DNA from: Pasteurellaceae bacterium LFhippo2
Lineage (GTDB): Bacteria > Pseudomonadota > Gammaproteobacteria > Enterobacterales > Pasteurellaceae
NCBI GenBank assembly: GCA_029852775.1
Contig: LEKJ01000029.1
Span: 1 to 56,595 of the forward strand
Length of the DNA stretch: 56,595 bases
Direction of reading: 5' to 3'
The notes below the pieces were generated by a model. It was given only the letters and a program-made list of their open reading frames with translations, made no database searches and was not told where the DNA came from. Every line of letters begins with the position of its first letter. Position 1 is the first letter of the stretch. The translations under genes and the position numbers were made by a program. Shown here one piece after another: positions 37,303 to 46,358 of this stretch.

Positions 37303-38079
37303 TTAACTAAAATTTCGTTTTACCGCCAATGCTTTTTTAAGCGGATATTTTAATAATTTTTGCCATAAACTATGAGAAATTGAACCACGAATTGATTCTA
37401 AATTTGAATTTAATTGTGGATTTTCAATTACCATTAAAGGACGAATCACTTTAATATCTAACTTAAATTCATTACCAAATAGAATAAAATCATCTGCTAA
37501 CCAATAAGCTAATTGATTATTTTCTAACTGTTTTAAGAACTGTTTAACTGCTGATTTCTTAATTAAATAAGCAACTGTTCCTGCAAAATAGTTTTTATAA
37601 GGGTAAGCGGATTTAAATGAACAACCCTCAACTGATTTTAGTAAAAAATCAAAACTTGTTGGATAGTTAATTTCTAGCTCAATATCATCAAATTTAGCAA
37701 TTTTAGATTGCCCAACTAGCACAATATCAGCCTTTAAATCGCTTGCTAATAATTTATCTAAATTAGCTTGGAAATTCTGATTAAAAAGCGCATCGTCTTC
37801 GCAAATTAAGCAATAATCACTGTCGGCAATTTCAATATCTTCAGAAATCAGTTGATACACACCTAAATGGCTTAAAGTACAACCCACTTCGCCTTTAGTT
37901 ACAGTTCTGTTATAACGCTGATTAAATTTAGTTAAGTCAAAGCGCTTTGCTAGACTGTCGTTATCTTCATTCATCGTATTGAACGCAGAAAATACACTAA
38001 AATCAGCAGTATTCGGTTGAGAAAAAAACAGCTCACGTCTGTGGCTGTCTTTATCAAGGGAAATTAGATATTTTTTCAT
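37303..38079 (-). CDS. Family 25 LOS glycosyltransferase
   Basis: 258 residues. GT25 hallmarks: [16 protein letters not shown] at the N-terminus, [26 protein letters not shown] (the DD motif) and [19 protein letters not shown]. Enzymes of this family in Pasteurellaceae (Lex2B/LpsA type) add hexose to lipooligosaccharide outer core. The linkage cannot be read here. It lies between the polymerase gene and the inserted dinD-like gene. Confidence 0.88.
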   Translation of the reverse strand: MKKYLISLDKDSHRRELFFSQPNTADFSVFSAFNTMNEDNDSLAKRFDLTKFNQRYNRTVTKGEVGCTLSHLGVYQLISEDIEIADSDYCLICEDDALFNQNFQANLDKLLASDLKADIVLVGQSKIAKFDDIELEINYPTSFDFLLKSVEGCSFKSAYPYKNYFAGTVAYLIKKSAVKQFLKQLENNQLAYWLADDFILFGNEFKLDIKVIRPLMVIENPQLNSNLESIRGSISHSLWQKLLKYPLKKALAVKRNFS

Positions 38080-38228
38080 TGGATTATCTTTCTATAAAAT
38101 CGGCAAAATTTCCGTGGGCAGTATTCTATCAGATAACCCACAAATCAGAGATAAACTTTGTACTAATTTACGGAATACAAAAGCCATTCGAACATATCTA
38201 TTCAAATAGCTTTATAAATATTCAAAAA

Positions 38229-39056
38229 TCACTTTTTAATTTTCTTTTGTTCAATAATTACCGTTGTCGCATTACCACTTGTTACCACTTTTTTACCTGT
38301 ACGTTTTTCTAAGGCTAATCGTGCTGTTTTGGCTACATCGCCTCCTTGTTGAGCAACATCGGCATTTTCTGCAAAAGTTTCTGGTTCAAGGGCTTGAGAA
38401 ATATCCTTAGCTGACGCTTCTGCCAACATATTTAAAATCAGCTCGGTATTTGTCATATTATCGCGCAGATTTTCTTTTTTCAGCCCTTTTAAGACTTTAT
38501 ATTCCTTTGTGGTTTTATCAGACCACGCTTTTGTGAGAATATCCGTTAGCACGGCAAACTCTTTACCTTGCTTAACGCCACGTGCTTTCCATTCATCTGT
38601 TAGCTCTTTACGAATTTCAATGCTTTTTAAACGTTGGTTAATCCAACTTTCTGAATAGCCAAGTTTGAGATATTGTTCTAAGGCGCGATCTATTGAAAGC
38701 TCCGGATCTTGTATCTCATCCAAACGCTCTTTGCCAACTTCAGCTAACCAAAGTTTGAAAGGTTCTGCTTTTGGAGATGGGATAGATTGGATTAGACGGA
38801 AAAGCTGCTCTGTGTCAGCAACATCTGTTTTATAAAATTTTCCATCAGATGATTTCATTTTCAGTTGTCCGATATTTTCGGACAGCTGACTACCTTCCTT
38901 ATTTAACTTAGTCTTTAGGTCTGACCAATACTTCCTAGGACGATCTGTACCTGTTAGAGCTTCTATAACATCAATAATAGAAAAGAACCACTCTTGTTTT
39001 TCTTCATCCCAAACCGAGCGAACCTGCTTATCTTCAAAAAGCTGAATACTGTTCAT
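38229..39056 (-). CDS. BRO-N domain, DinD-like protein
   Basis: 275 residues. Residues 1-115 form a BRO-N domain as in phage antirepressors (VRSVWDEEKQEWFFSIIDVIEALTGTDRPRKYWSDLK; ADTEQLFRLIQSIPSPKAEPFKLWLAEVG). The C-terminal part carries LRDNMTNTELILNMLAE and GGDVAKTARLALEKRTGKKV, recalling the C-terminus of E. coli DinD, an SOS-induced protein that inhibits RecA. It has its own promoter and a LexA-like box and no role in glycan synthesis is apparent, so it looks inserted into the glycan locus. Confidence 0.78.
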   Translation of the reverse strand: MNSIQLFEDKQVRSVWDEEKQEWFFSIIDVIEALTGTDRPRKYWSDLKTKLNKEGSQLSENIGQLKMKSSDGKFYKTDVADTEQLFRLIQSIPSPKAEPFKLWLAEVGKERLDEIQDPELSIDRALEQYLKLGYSESWINQRLKSIEIRKELTDEWKARGVKQGKEFAVLTDILTKAWSDKTTKEYKVLKGLKKENLRDNMTNTELILNMLAEASAKDISQALEPETFAENADVAQQGGDVAKTARLALEKRTGKKVVTSGNATTVIIEQKKIKK

Positions 39057-39081
39057 TTCATTCTCCTTTATTCATCAATCA

Positions 39082-39097
39082 CTGTAAAAATAAACAA
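39082..39097 (-). promoter_or_regulatory. LexA-like (SOS) box upstream of dinD-like gene
   Basis: Minus-strand TTGTTTATTTTTACAG matches CTGT-N8-ACAG with one mismatch and an A/T-rich core. It begins 4 bases after the -10 box, so it covers the likely start of transcription, where LexA would repress. Confidence 0.6.
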
Positions 39098-39101
39098 GGT
39101 A

Positions 39102-39129
39102 ATTATATGTGATGAAATATACAGTTCAA
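39102..39129 (-). promoter_or_regulatory. Sigma-70 promoter of the dinD-like gene
   Basis: Minus-strand TTGAAC (39129-39124), a 16-base spacer and a perfect TATAAT (39107-39102). This gives the gene transcription independent of the surrounding glycan genes. Confidence 0.75.
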
Positions 39130-39175
39130 GAGAAGAAATGTAATTTTGGGATAGAGATCACAAAAATAGTTAGAG

Positions 39176-40108
39176 CTAAATATTATCCCTAATATCCACT
39201 ACATTCACCCCTAACTTATCAAACAACTGATAGCAATTGATAAAATCTTGCTTATCCGTATCGATTCTTAACGCAACGACTTCAATATTTGGATTGTTCA
39301 GTACATTTAAAATCGCACTACTGAAATAAGTGTAAACACGGCATTTTTTGTTTGCGAAAGATTGTGCAATGTAGTCTTCAAAAATCAGCGGCGTATCCAC
39401 ATAGGTTACGCCATCCAATTTATATTGCTCACGCGGATGGGGTAAATAAAGCTGAATATTAAAGCGCTTGATCACATCTTCTGCTAGGGCAATATTTTTC
39501 TCTTGTTCTAAGTAAACGGGCTGACCAAGTAGAATATTGGTTACTTCATCAGATTCAAGCTGTTGATTTGAATTGGATTCAATCAAATTAATCGGAATGG
39601 TATTCTCGATAATATTCGCAAAATCAGGGTAAATCGTATAGTGCGCTTTAGACAGGGCTTTCAATTTACGCACGCTGTATTTGTTCATAAAGAGTGTGTT
39701 AATGAGCTTGCGAATCGCGGTATTTGCTTCATCGGTGTAGTAAACACTGTTATCAACAATATTCGCCGTGCCATCATCAAAGGTATAAAACTCGTTGAAT
39801 TTGGTCGAACTCAAAATAAATTGAATCTGCATATCGTTGATACTTGCCACAAATACTTTATCAAATTTCTTGCCTAAAAATTTTAGGCGAAGATAAGCGA
39901 TCTCTTTAAGTAAGTTAAAGCGATCAGTATGTTGGTGCATTGTGAAGAATTGCTCACAACATTTTTCTAGCTCTTTGCCGTAATAGTCAAATTTCTTGTT
40001 CTGCACCGAACACAACATTACCCCAAAAAATTTCTCATTTGGATAAAGGGCAATAATCTTTTTAGCAATTAATACCTGTAACGGTGTGTAGCAAATAATT
40101 AAATTCAT
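39176..40108 (-). CDS. Family 52 sialyltransferase (LsgB/Lst-like)
   Basis: 310 residues. GT52 motifs: [18 protein letters not shown], a [10 protein letters not shown] segment near 115, YLPHPRE near 220 and [11 protein letters not shown] near 270. Family 52 includes the lipooligosaccharide alpha-2,3-sialyltransferases (Lst, LsgB, SiaA) of Neisseria and Haemophilus, which use CMP-sialic acid. The neuA gene two genes upstream would supply the donor. The ATG overlaps the flippase stop by 4 bases. Confidence 0.85.
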   Translation of the reverse strand: MNLIICYTPLQVLIAKKIIALYPNEKFFGVMLCSVQNKKFDYYGKELEKCCEQFFTMHQHTDRFNLLKEIAYLRLKFLGKKFDKVFVASINDMQIQFILSSTKFNEFYTFDDGTANIVDNSVYYTDEANTAIRKLINTLFMNKYSVRKLKALSKAHYTIYPDFANIIENTIPINLIESNSNQQLESDEVTNILLGQPVYLEQEKNIALAEDVIKRFNIQLYLPHPREQYKLDGVTYVDTPLIFEDYIAQSFANKKCRVYTYFSSAILNVLNNPNIEVVALRIDTDKQDFINCYQLFDKLGVNVVDIRDNI

Positions 40109-41310
40109 AGGGTTTTCCCCACTTTTTTGGTCATAAAGAATAGAATCGGGATAATTGCAATCGAACCGATAATGCCGGCAAATACCACGTACTCAATTTT
40201 GGTAAAGGTTAGCAACATTAAACTTACTACATAAATCGCCGTTGAAATCACAGAACAGATTGAAATTAGCTTGTTTTTGCCGTGATAGAACAGGAAATTC
40301 ACTAAAATGTAGTAAGGAATCACTAACGCAGTTGAAAACAAGAACATCACAATATAGTATTTCGTTCCCACAAATTGTGAGCCTAAAATCCATACCACGA
40401 CACTTTCAGGAATCACCCACGCAATTAATGCCGGAATCGGCACTAACACAAAAGAGAGTAACGCCCATTTGTGAATCTGTTGCACGCCAATACGTTTCTG
40501 TTTTAAGCCGTCAAAGAGATAAGGTACGCTTGCTTTGTTTAACGCTTGTAACACAATCAATAAGATCGCGGCGATTTGTGCGCCCATTGCGTATAGCCCC
40601 AAATCAGCTTCGCTGAATTTATGGAAGATAAATACTCTATCCAACTGGCCTTTTAAGAATAAGCTCGCATTATGCAAAATCAACGGCACACCAAAACCAA
40701 ATAGATACATTAACGCTGATTTATACTGGCGGATATTGAATTTTCTGCTTGGCATTTTTCTTGCATAGAGCCAATAAGCTACGGCAAATACAAAAATATT
40801 ACCCGCTAAAATCGCCAATAAACGCTTTTCAACTAAATCTTCGCTATAGAGTTCTAACAATGCAACTGTAAAAATTACTGATGTAACGCTTGATAAGAAC
40901 TGAATAATTGCATAAGGAATCGCTTGTTTTTGGCATTGGCGAATACTTAGCTGTACGCCAAGCAAGGATTGAAAAATCGCGGTTAGCGCGACATAAGCAA
41001 GAATTTCCGACTGAGCCAACCAACAGCCAATCAAAATTAATCCGCCACTCACTAATGTATAAGCATAGCCCGTGCTTACCGTTAAATTTAAGCTACGTTT
41101 GCCATAAACATAAAAATAGCGGGTAATTGCGCCTTCCTGACTTAAGCCAACAATAATAAAAAAGAGAACCGTAAAGGTTTGATAATAGGCAAGTTCCCCG
41201 AATCCTTCCACGCCTAATTTGCGCGAAAGATAGGGCAAAAGTAAGAAAGGAATTGACCGAGACGCCAATTCCCCAACTAAATAAATAACGCTGTCTTTGA
41301 CTGCTTTCAT
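40105..41310 (-). CDS. Polysaccharide flippase (Wzx/LsgA-like)
   Basis: 401 residues with about twelve hydrophobic segments of the MOP/Wzx superfamily ([38 protein letters not shown]). It resembles LsgA of Haemophilus. It would flip undecaprenyl-linked glycan across the inner membrane. Starts 7 bases after the neuA stop and overlaps the sialyltransferase gene, so neuA-flippase-GT52 form one unit. Confidence 0.88.
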   Translation of the reverse strand: MKAVKDSVIYLVGELASRSIPFLLLPYLSRKLGVEGFGELAYYQTFTVLFFIIVGLSQEGAITRYFYVYGKRSLNLTVSTGYAYTLVSGGLILIGCWLAQSEILAYVALTAIFQSLLGVQLSIRQCQKQAIPYAIIQFLSSVTSVIFTVALLELYSEDLVEKRLLAILAGNIFVFAVAYWLYARKMPSRKFNIRQYKSALMYLFGFGVPLILHNASLFLKGQLDRVFIFHKFSEADLGLYAMGAQIAAILLIVLQALNKASVPYLFDGLKQKRIGVQQIHKWALLSFVLVPIPALIAWVIPESVVVWILGSQFVGTKYYIVMFLFSTALVIPYYILVNFLFYHGKNKLISICSVISTAIYVVSLMLLTFTKIEYVVFAGIIGSIAIIPILFFMTKKVGKTL

Positions 41311-41317
41311 AATATTT

Positions 41318-41992
41318 CTACATTTCTTTCTGAATTAAACTTTCAGCAAGTTGTAAATCGTGAGTTGCGTCAATATCAACAGAACGATAAGTCGGCATTA
41401 AGTAGAATTTCACTTGTGGAATAAAGAAGTTTTTCTCACTTAACAGACTTGCAATATCATTGATGTAAATTGCACCATTTGCACGGTACATTTTCGGAAG
41501 CTGCTGACGTGGTGCTTCAAAATCACACATTTCACGCACAGGGATCACTTCATCGCCATCCAATGAGAAAGATTTAAACGGATGATGTTCACATTCACAA
41601 GCAGACACAACAGATTTGCAATTCCCTGCTAGGAAAATTTCCATTGCATTACGCACATCAATTGCGGTTCTCAATGGGCTTGTTGGCTGGAATAGTGCCG
41701 CAACGCCTTCTTTAATTTCAAGGGTGTTTAAGCAATGTAATACCGCATCAATGGTCTTAGTATCACTTTGTGCTAATTCCACAGGACGATGTAAAGCTTT
41801 CGCTCCATATTTTTCAGCTTCTGCTAAGATCTTCTCGCCGTCAGATGTTACGACAATCTCATCGAACATCCCGCTCTCTTTCGCAGCAAGCACCGCTCGC
41901 CCAACTAAAGAGATACCGCCCACTAATTGTAGATTTTTATCTTTGATACCTTTTGAACCAGCACGCGCTGGGATAATTGCAATTTTTTTCAT
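41318..41992 (-). CDS. neuA: CMP-N-acetylneuraminate cytidylyltransferase
   Basis: 224 residues, the single-domain size of H. influenzae SiaB. Nucleotide-binding [14 protein letters not shown] at residues 6-19, [10 protein letters not shown] near 95 and RANGAIYI near 170. It makes CMP-sialic acid from CTP and sialic acid. No sialic acid synthesis genes (neuB/neuC) lie nearby, which suggests scavenged sialic acid as the source. Confidence 0.93.
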   Translation of the reverse strand: MKKIAIIPARAGSKGIKDKNLQLVGGISLVGRAVLAAKESGMFDEIVVTSDGEKILAEAEKYGAKALHRPVELAQSDTKTIDAVLHCLNTLEIKEGVAALFQPTSPLRTAIDVRNAMEIFLAGNCKSVVSACECEHHPFKSFSLDGDEVIPVREMCDFEAPRQQLPKMYRANGAIYINDIASLLSEKNFFIPQVKFYLMPTYRSVDIDATHDLQLAESLIQKEM

Positions 41993-42065
41993 AAATCTGA
42001 CCGGTTGTATAAGGGAATGGAGATGTCATTTTAAGGGGATTTGGGAAGGGATACAACAAGAATAT

Positions 42066-42086
42066 GGGACACGCTGTGCGTGTCCG
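42066..42086. repeat. Single hairpin, GGACACG family
   Basis: GGACACGC and its complement around TGT, preceded by GG. It shares core and TTTTGCGGACACG-type context with the elements at 30919 and 33612 but has only one hairpin. It lies 12 bases after the pyruvyl transferase-like stop, ahead of neuA. Confidence 0.65.
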
Positions 42087-42098
42087 CAAAATATCAAA

Positions 42099-43064
42099 TT
42101 AATAAGGCTTGGCAAATTCAATCTCTTTTGTCCATTGGTTGTAATAACCTAAGTTTTTACCATAAGAGTTATCACAAACTTGATTTGGAAGCTCTAATAA
42201 ACAAGAGAAAATATGACCGTGTAAACGGCTCGTTACCACTAAATCATAACTAGTAAAGATATCACGCATACGCTCAATCACTTGCAAGCTATAGCGATAC
42301 CACATTTCATTAATCACATTTTTCAAGAAACCTAATTTGAAACGGTTCGCAAATGTCGCCAAACGGCTGCACCAAAGTTCATATTTATGATCACGAACGG
42401 TTAAAACATCTTCCCAATCTTTAATTGCAGCACCGCTAGTTAAAGTAGCACGAATCTGCTCTTCTAAATGGCTCTTCTCAATATCTTTACGTAAGAAATA
42501 AAGCGTATTGCCCGTTGCTGATTGGTTAGTAGCTTTTGGCTTTAAATGCCCATAAAGCTGATGAGCCATATCTGGCGAAAGCGCAACATTATCCGAGAAG
42601 TTTGTTTTCAATAACTCAAAGGTCGAAATATCGCGCGCGAATAAATGGCAATCTGAGTGAGATTTAAAAATCTTCGCCGACTTTTGCATTGCTTCATCAC
42701 AAGAATAGTGAGCCGTTTGTGGCATCACAATCACACGATTATTTGGAAATGCTTGCACAATATCTTCACGCATTTTTTGGATTAAGGGATAAAGATCACC
42801 AAAGTTACCACCACCGTGACAAATTAATGTCGTTGTTGGCTTGATAAATTTCTTTACATCTTCTAAATCAAAGGCTTGCAAACAACGTCTTAAGCGGATA
42901 TTGATGCCATAATCTTTAAAAAAGGCTTCAGTCCCTGCATAAATAAGAAGATCCCCCACATTCAAATGGAGCGGGTAATCAAAATAAAGGACATCATCCT
43001 TGTCGATAATTAACTCATTGATCTGACCAAGCTTTTGCTTTAAATCCATTAATACTTTGTTCAT
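42099..43064 (-). CDS. Polysaccharide pyruvyl transferase-family protein
   Basis: 321 residues. Family signatures: LHLNVGDLLIYAGTEAFF near 35, CHGGGNFGDLYPLI near 83, RDISTFELLK, and SRLHGHIFSCLL near 283. Members add ketal-linked pyruvate to sugars or, in some branches, transfer other groups. Located 106 bases upstream of neuA on the same strand; probably the first gene of the glycan locus. Which sugar it would modify is unknown. Confidence 0.82.
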   Translation of the reverse strand: MNKVLMDLKQKLGQINELIIDKDDVLYFDYPLHLNVGDLLIYAGTEAFFKDYGINIRLRRCLQAFDLEDVKKFIKPTTTLICHGGGNFGDLYPLIQKMREDIVQAFPNNRVIVMPQTAHYSCDEAMQKSAKIFKSHSDCHLFARDISTFELLKTNFSDNVALSPDMAHQLYGHLKPKATNQSATGNTLYFLRKDIEKSHLEEQIRATLTSGAAIKDWEDVLTVRDHKYELWCSRLATFANRFKLGFLKNVINEMWYRYSLQVIERMRDIFTSYDLVVTSRLHGHIFSCLLELPNQVCDNSYGKNLGYYNQWTKEIEFAKPY

Positions 43065-43155
43065 TGTGCTTTCCGAAATAAAAATAAAACGCGCTATTAG
43101 AACACAAATTTAGTCAGATAGTTCGAAGATTGGTAAATATTTTTATACAAAAATA

Positions 43156-43181
43156 AAAGGCAACTCGTTAAAGTTGCCTTT
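43156..43181 (-). terminator. Terminator of artPIQM
   Basis: AAAGGCAACT and its complement around a 6-base loop; on the minus strand it is followed by TATTTTTG. 20 bases past the artM stop. Confidence 0.85.
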
Positions 43182-43201
43182 CAATAATTAAATGTTCGTA
43201 A

Positions 43202-43906
43202 TTACGCCTTATCCACTTCCAAACGCTCAAAAGCTAAGACTTTGCTCTCTAAGCGACGAAGTAATACGGTTGCAATACCTGTAATCACAAGGTAAATCAC
43301 ACCTGCAATACCGTAAATCGTTAAGGCTTCATATTCAGTACCATAAAGCTGTCTTGCATACCCCATAATATCTAAGATCGTAATGGTTGAAGCAAGAGAC
43401 GTTCCTTTAAACACTAAAATAATTTCATTGCTATAAGACGGTAAAGCACGTTTTAACGCATACGGAATTAAGATTTTTAATGTTTGCAGACGGCTTAAAC
43501 CTAGTGCCGCACAGCTTTCCCATTGTCCTTTTGAGATTGCTTTCACTGCTCCGTGGAATAGCAAGGTTGAATAAGCTGCACTGTTTAAGGCTAAAGTTAG
43601 CATTGCACAGAACCACGCATTTGAAAGTAGTGACCAAAATGGGCTATCTACAATCACTTGGAACTGGCCAGGGCCTGCATAAATCAAGAAGAACTGTACT
43701 AATAATGGTGTACCGGTAAATAGCGTTAAGAAACTATTTACTGCCCACTTAACAGGTTTATTTTCCATTGAAAGTAGGAAAGTTAAACCTATCGCAAGGA
43801 AAAATGCTACCACTAACGCAACAGCCGTCAAACCAAGACTCGTTGGTACACCTTGCACAATCACATCAAAATAGTGCTGAAGTTTTTCGATATATTCTGG
43901 CGACAT
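43202..43906 (-). CDS. artM: Arginine ABC transporter permease ArtM
   Basis: 234 residues with about five membrane spans. Polar amino-acid permease of the HisM/ArtM type with the EAA loop KGQWESCAALGLSRLQTLKILIPYALKRALPSYSNE. It pairs with ArtQ to form the channel. The ATG overlaps the artQ stop by one base (TAATG). Last gene of artPIQM, with a terminator after it. Confidence 0.93.
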   Translation of the reverse strand: MSPEYIEKLQHYFDVIVQGVPTSLGLTAVALVVAFFLAIGLTFLLSMENKPVKWAVNSFLTLFTGTPLLVQFFLIYAGPGQFQVIVDSPFWSLLSNAWFCAMLTLALNSAAYSTLLFHGAVKAISKGQWESCAALGLSRLQTLKILIPYALKRALPSYSNEIILVFKGTSLASTITILDIMGYARQLYGTEYEALTIYGIAGVIYLVITGIATVLLRRLESKVLAFERLEVDKA

Positions 43907-44577
43907 TATTTCACTCCTCTTTCAAAATGAGTGAAACGTAGCTCTAAGCGACGAATAATCACTTGACTGATAAGCGTGATTGCAAGGTAGATTAACGCTG
44001 CAAAGCCATACCAAGTAAATGGCTCGTGAGTGCGTGTATTAATCAACTCCGCTTGGCGCATTAAATCGTGAACACCGATTAAAGACACTAGCGCAGTATC
44101 TTTTAATAACACTAACCACTGGTTACTTAAGCCCGGTAGTGCGTGGCGCCAAACCTGTGGCATTACAATATGGATAAAAGTATGCGCTCGGCTTAAACCT
44201 AAAGCAGCGCCCGATTCCCATTGACCTAATGGGATCGCTTGAATCGCACCACGTAGTGATTGTGAAGCGTAAGACGCGAAAATAATCGCAAGGGCTAACA
44301 CACCACACATAAATGGCGAAAGTTCAAGAAAATCCCCCGTTAGCATTTCTAATACTTCAGGCAAGCCGAAGTAGATTAAAAATACCACTAGAATTTCAGG
44401 TAAACCACGTAAAAGCGTAACCACAACCGATGTTGGTTTACGTACACATTGCCATTTGCTTGTTTCAAGTACCACAAAAAATACCGATAAAATCAAGCCT
44501 AGCAATAACGAACAAACCGCTAACCCTAAGGTCATTAGGGTAGCGGAGTACATTAAAGGAAGATAATCCAGAAACAT
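43906..44577 (-). CDS. artQ: Arginine ABC transporter permease ArtQ
   Basis: 223 residues with about five membrane spans and the EAA loop [37 protein letters not shown]. It is the partner permease of ArtM. It follows artI by 5 bases and is coupled to artM. Confidence 0.93.
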   Translation of the reverse strand: MFLDYLPLMYSATLMTLGLAVCSLLLGLILSVFFVVLETSKWQCVRKPTSVVVTLLRGLPEILVVFLIYFGLPEVLEMLTGDFLELSPFMCGVLALAIIFASYASQSLRGAIQAIPLGQWESGAALGLSRAHTFIHIVMPQVWRHALPGLSNQWLVLLKDTALVSLIGVHDLMRQAELINTRTHEPFTWYGFAALIYLAITLISQVIIRRLELRFTHFERGVK

Positions 44578-44582
44578 AATGA

Positions 44583-45308
44583 TTATTTAGTCATCCATTT
44601 ATCATAGATTTTTTGGTATTCGCCGTTTGCTTTGATCGCTGCTAAACCTTTGTTTAAATCAGCAATTAATTCAGCTTTACCTTTTTTCACTGCGATACCT
44701 AAACCGTTGTTGAAGTAACGTTTATCAGTTACTTTTTCGCCAAAAAACGCTAATTCAGGGTTTTTATCAAACATATTTCTTAATACATCTGTATCACCGA
44801 AGATGATGTCGATACGGCCATTTTTTAAGTCTAAGATTGCATCTTGTAAACTTGCATAAGAACTAGGTGCATACTGTTTCGCTTCTGCATTTACATATTG
44901 TTGATAAGTTGTACCATTTTGTACGCCCACTTTTTTAGCCGTTTCTAATGTTACTTTGTCTTTTACAGCAACGAAACTTGCTGAACTTTCATAATATGCA
45001 TCAGAGAAATCTACTTGTTTTGCACGCGCTTCTGTAATATCGATAGCAGAGATTGCAGCATCGAAACCGCCACGGCCTTTGATTAAGCTTGGAATTAACG
45101 CATCGAATGATTGTGCTTTAAAATGGCAAGTCGCTTCGATTTCTTTACAAATCGCATTTGCAACATCCACATCAAAACCAACGATTTCACCTTTTTCGTT
45201 AGTTAATTCAAATGGCGGATAGCTTGGTTCCATTGCGAAAGTAATCTCTTTTGCGCTTGCACTCATTGCTACGCCTGCTAATACTGCTGCTAAAAGTAAT
45301 TTTTTCAT
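44583..45308 (-). CDS. artI: Periplasmic arginine-binding protein
   Basis: 241 residues. Signal peptide [19 protein letters not shown] (cleavage near 19/20), then an SBP family 3 domain with [53 protein letters not shown] and FGDTDVL. It captures arginine for the ArtPQM channel. Assigned ArtI by operon position; a related basic amino acid is possible. Confidence 0.9.
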   Translation of the reverse strand: MKKLLLAAVLAGVAMSASAKEITFAMEPSYPPFELTNEKGEIVGFDVDVANAICKEIEATCHFKAQSFDALIPSLIKGRGGFDAAISAIDITEARAKQVDFSDAYYESSASFVAVKDKVTLETAKKVGVQNGTTYQQYVNAEAKQYAPSSYASLQDAILDLKNGRIDIIFGDTDVLRNMFDKNPELAFFGEKVTDKRYFNNGLGIAVKKGKAELIADLNKGLAAIKANGEYQKIYDKWMTK

Positions 45309-45321
45309 AATTGTTCCTCAA

Positions 45322-46056
45322 TTAGTGTGAGTGAGATAAATATTGTTTAAATTGTTCAGTTTGTGGATTTTCAAAACAGTTTGCATCACCAACTTCGATG
45401 ATTTTACCTTGTTCCATATAGACCACTTTGGTTGCCACTTTACGTGCTACCGAAACTTCGTGAGTTACAATCGCTTGGGTAATGCCCGTTTGTTGTAATT
45501 CTTGAATAATCGACACAATTTGTGCAGTAATTTCTGGGTCAAGCGCCGCTGTTGGTTCATCAAATAACAGCACTTGTGGTTTCATCATTAATGCTCGTGC
45601 AATAGCTACGCGCTGTTGCTGGCCGCCCGATAAATGTAATGGAAAACGATCTGCGAACTGTTCTAAGCGTAAACGCGATAATAACTCTTGCGCTTGTTTT
45701 GTTGCTTCTTCCTTACTTAATCCTAACACTTTAACTGGTGCTTCGATTAAGTTTTCCATTACCGTAAGGTGTGGCCATAAATTATATTGCTGGAACACCA
45801 TCCCAACTTCTTTACGAAGCTGTGCAATCTGTTTTGCATCTGACTTCGCGCTTAAATCAAATTTATGCTTTGCGATTTCCAAAGTACCTGTTTGCGGTAC
45901 TTCCATTAAATTTAGGGTACGAATTAAGGTACTTTTACCTGCACCACTTGGGCCAAGTAATACTACTGTATCGCCCTTTTCAATATTCAAGTTAATATCA
46001 AATAAGGCCTGATTTGAGCCATAAAAGAAGTTAACATTGTTAATACGAATTGCCAT
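45322..46056 (-). CDS. artP: Arginine ABC transporter ATPase ArtP
   Basis: 244 residues. Walker [11 protein letters not shown]-loop [20 protein letters not shown], signature [15 protein letters not shown], Walker [14 protein letters not shown], switch VTHEVSVAR. First gene of artPIQM; AGGA lies about 10 bases before ATG 46056. Two adjacent ARG boxes in the promoter region imply ArgR repression by arginine. Confidence 0.94.
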   Translation of the reverse strand: MAIRINNVNFFYGSNQALFDINLNIEKGDTVVLLGPSGAGKSTLIRTLNLMEVPQTGTLEIAKHKFDLSAKSDAKQIAQLRKEVGMVFQQYNLWPHLTVMENLIEAPVKVLGLSKEEATKQAQELLSRLRLEQFADRFPLHLSGGQQQRVAIARALMMKPQVLLFDEPTAALDPEITAQIVSIIQELQQTGITQAIVTHEVSVARKVATKVVYMEQGKIIEVGDANCFENPQTEQFKQYLSHSH

Positions 46057-46087
46057 TCGTTGTTATATCCTGTTTTAACGTTAAAGA

Positions 46088-46126
46088 ACTGAATGAATAT
46101 TAAATTTTTCTGCATATTTATGCAAG
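46088..46126 (-). promoter_or_regulatory. Tandem ARG boxes upstream of artP
   Basis: Two 18-base sites separated by exactly 3 bases, the spacing of ArgR hexamer sites. ACTGAATGAATATTAAAT (46088-46105) fits 14 of 16 defined positions of WNTGAATWWWWATTCANW. TCTGCATATTTATGCAAG (46109-46126) is a symmetric variant fitting 13 of 16. They overlap a weak TTGCAT-17-TAATAT promoter on the minus strand. Confidence 0.7.
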
Positions 46127-46193
46127 AGAAATTTAATCTTGATCTCAAAATTTATTTCAATAAAATGCTCCACATACTACTTTAACTAATTTT

Positions 46194-46337
46194 CCCCTCT
46201 CTCTGATTTTCGCAAAGACATTGCTTTGCTCAAATCTGTCTCTCCCCCGTGAACGGGGGAGAGCAAATTACTCTCGCCCGCTTGCGGGAGAGAGACAGCT
46301 TTAAATTGCATTCAGCAATTTAAAGCAGAGAGAGGGC
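46194..46337. repeat. Five-hairpin element, CTCTCTCC family
   Basis: CCCTCTCTCTG (46195-46205) and its complement CAGAGAGAGGG (46326-46336) bracket four internal hairpins: 46205-46235 (GCAAAG stem), 46240-46263 (CTCTCCCCCG arms), 46271-46294 (CTCTC.CCCGC arms) and 46298-46325 (CTTTAAATTGC arms). The right 50 bases match the element at 26185-26340. Its right edge lies 7 bases before the first possible dsbD start. Confidence 0.85.
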
Positions 46338-46358
46338 AATTCCTTGAATAATAAAAAT

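Noticed and set aside
39145-39160. CRP-like site upstream of the dinD-like gene
   Set aside because: TGGGA-N6-TCACA has a mismatch in a key half-site position and its place between two genes gives no clear target.
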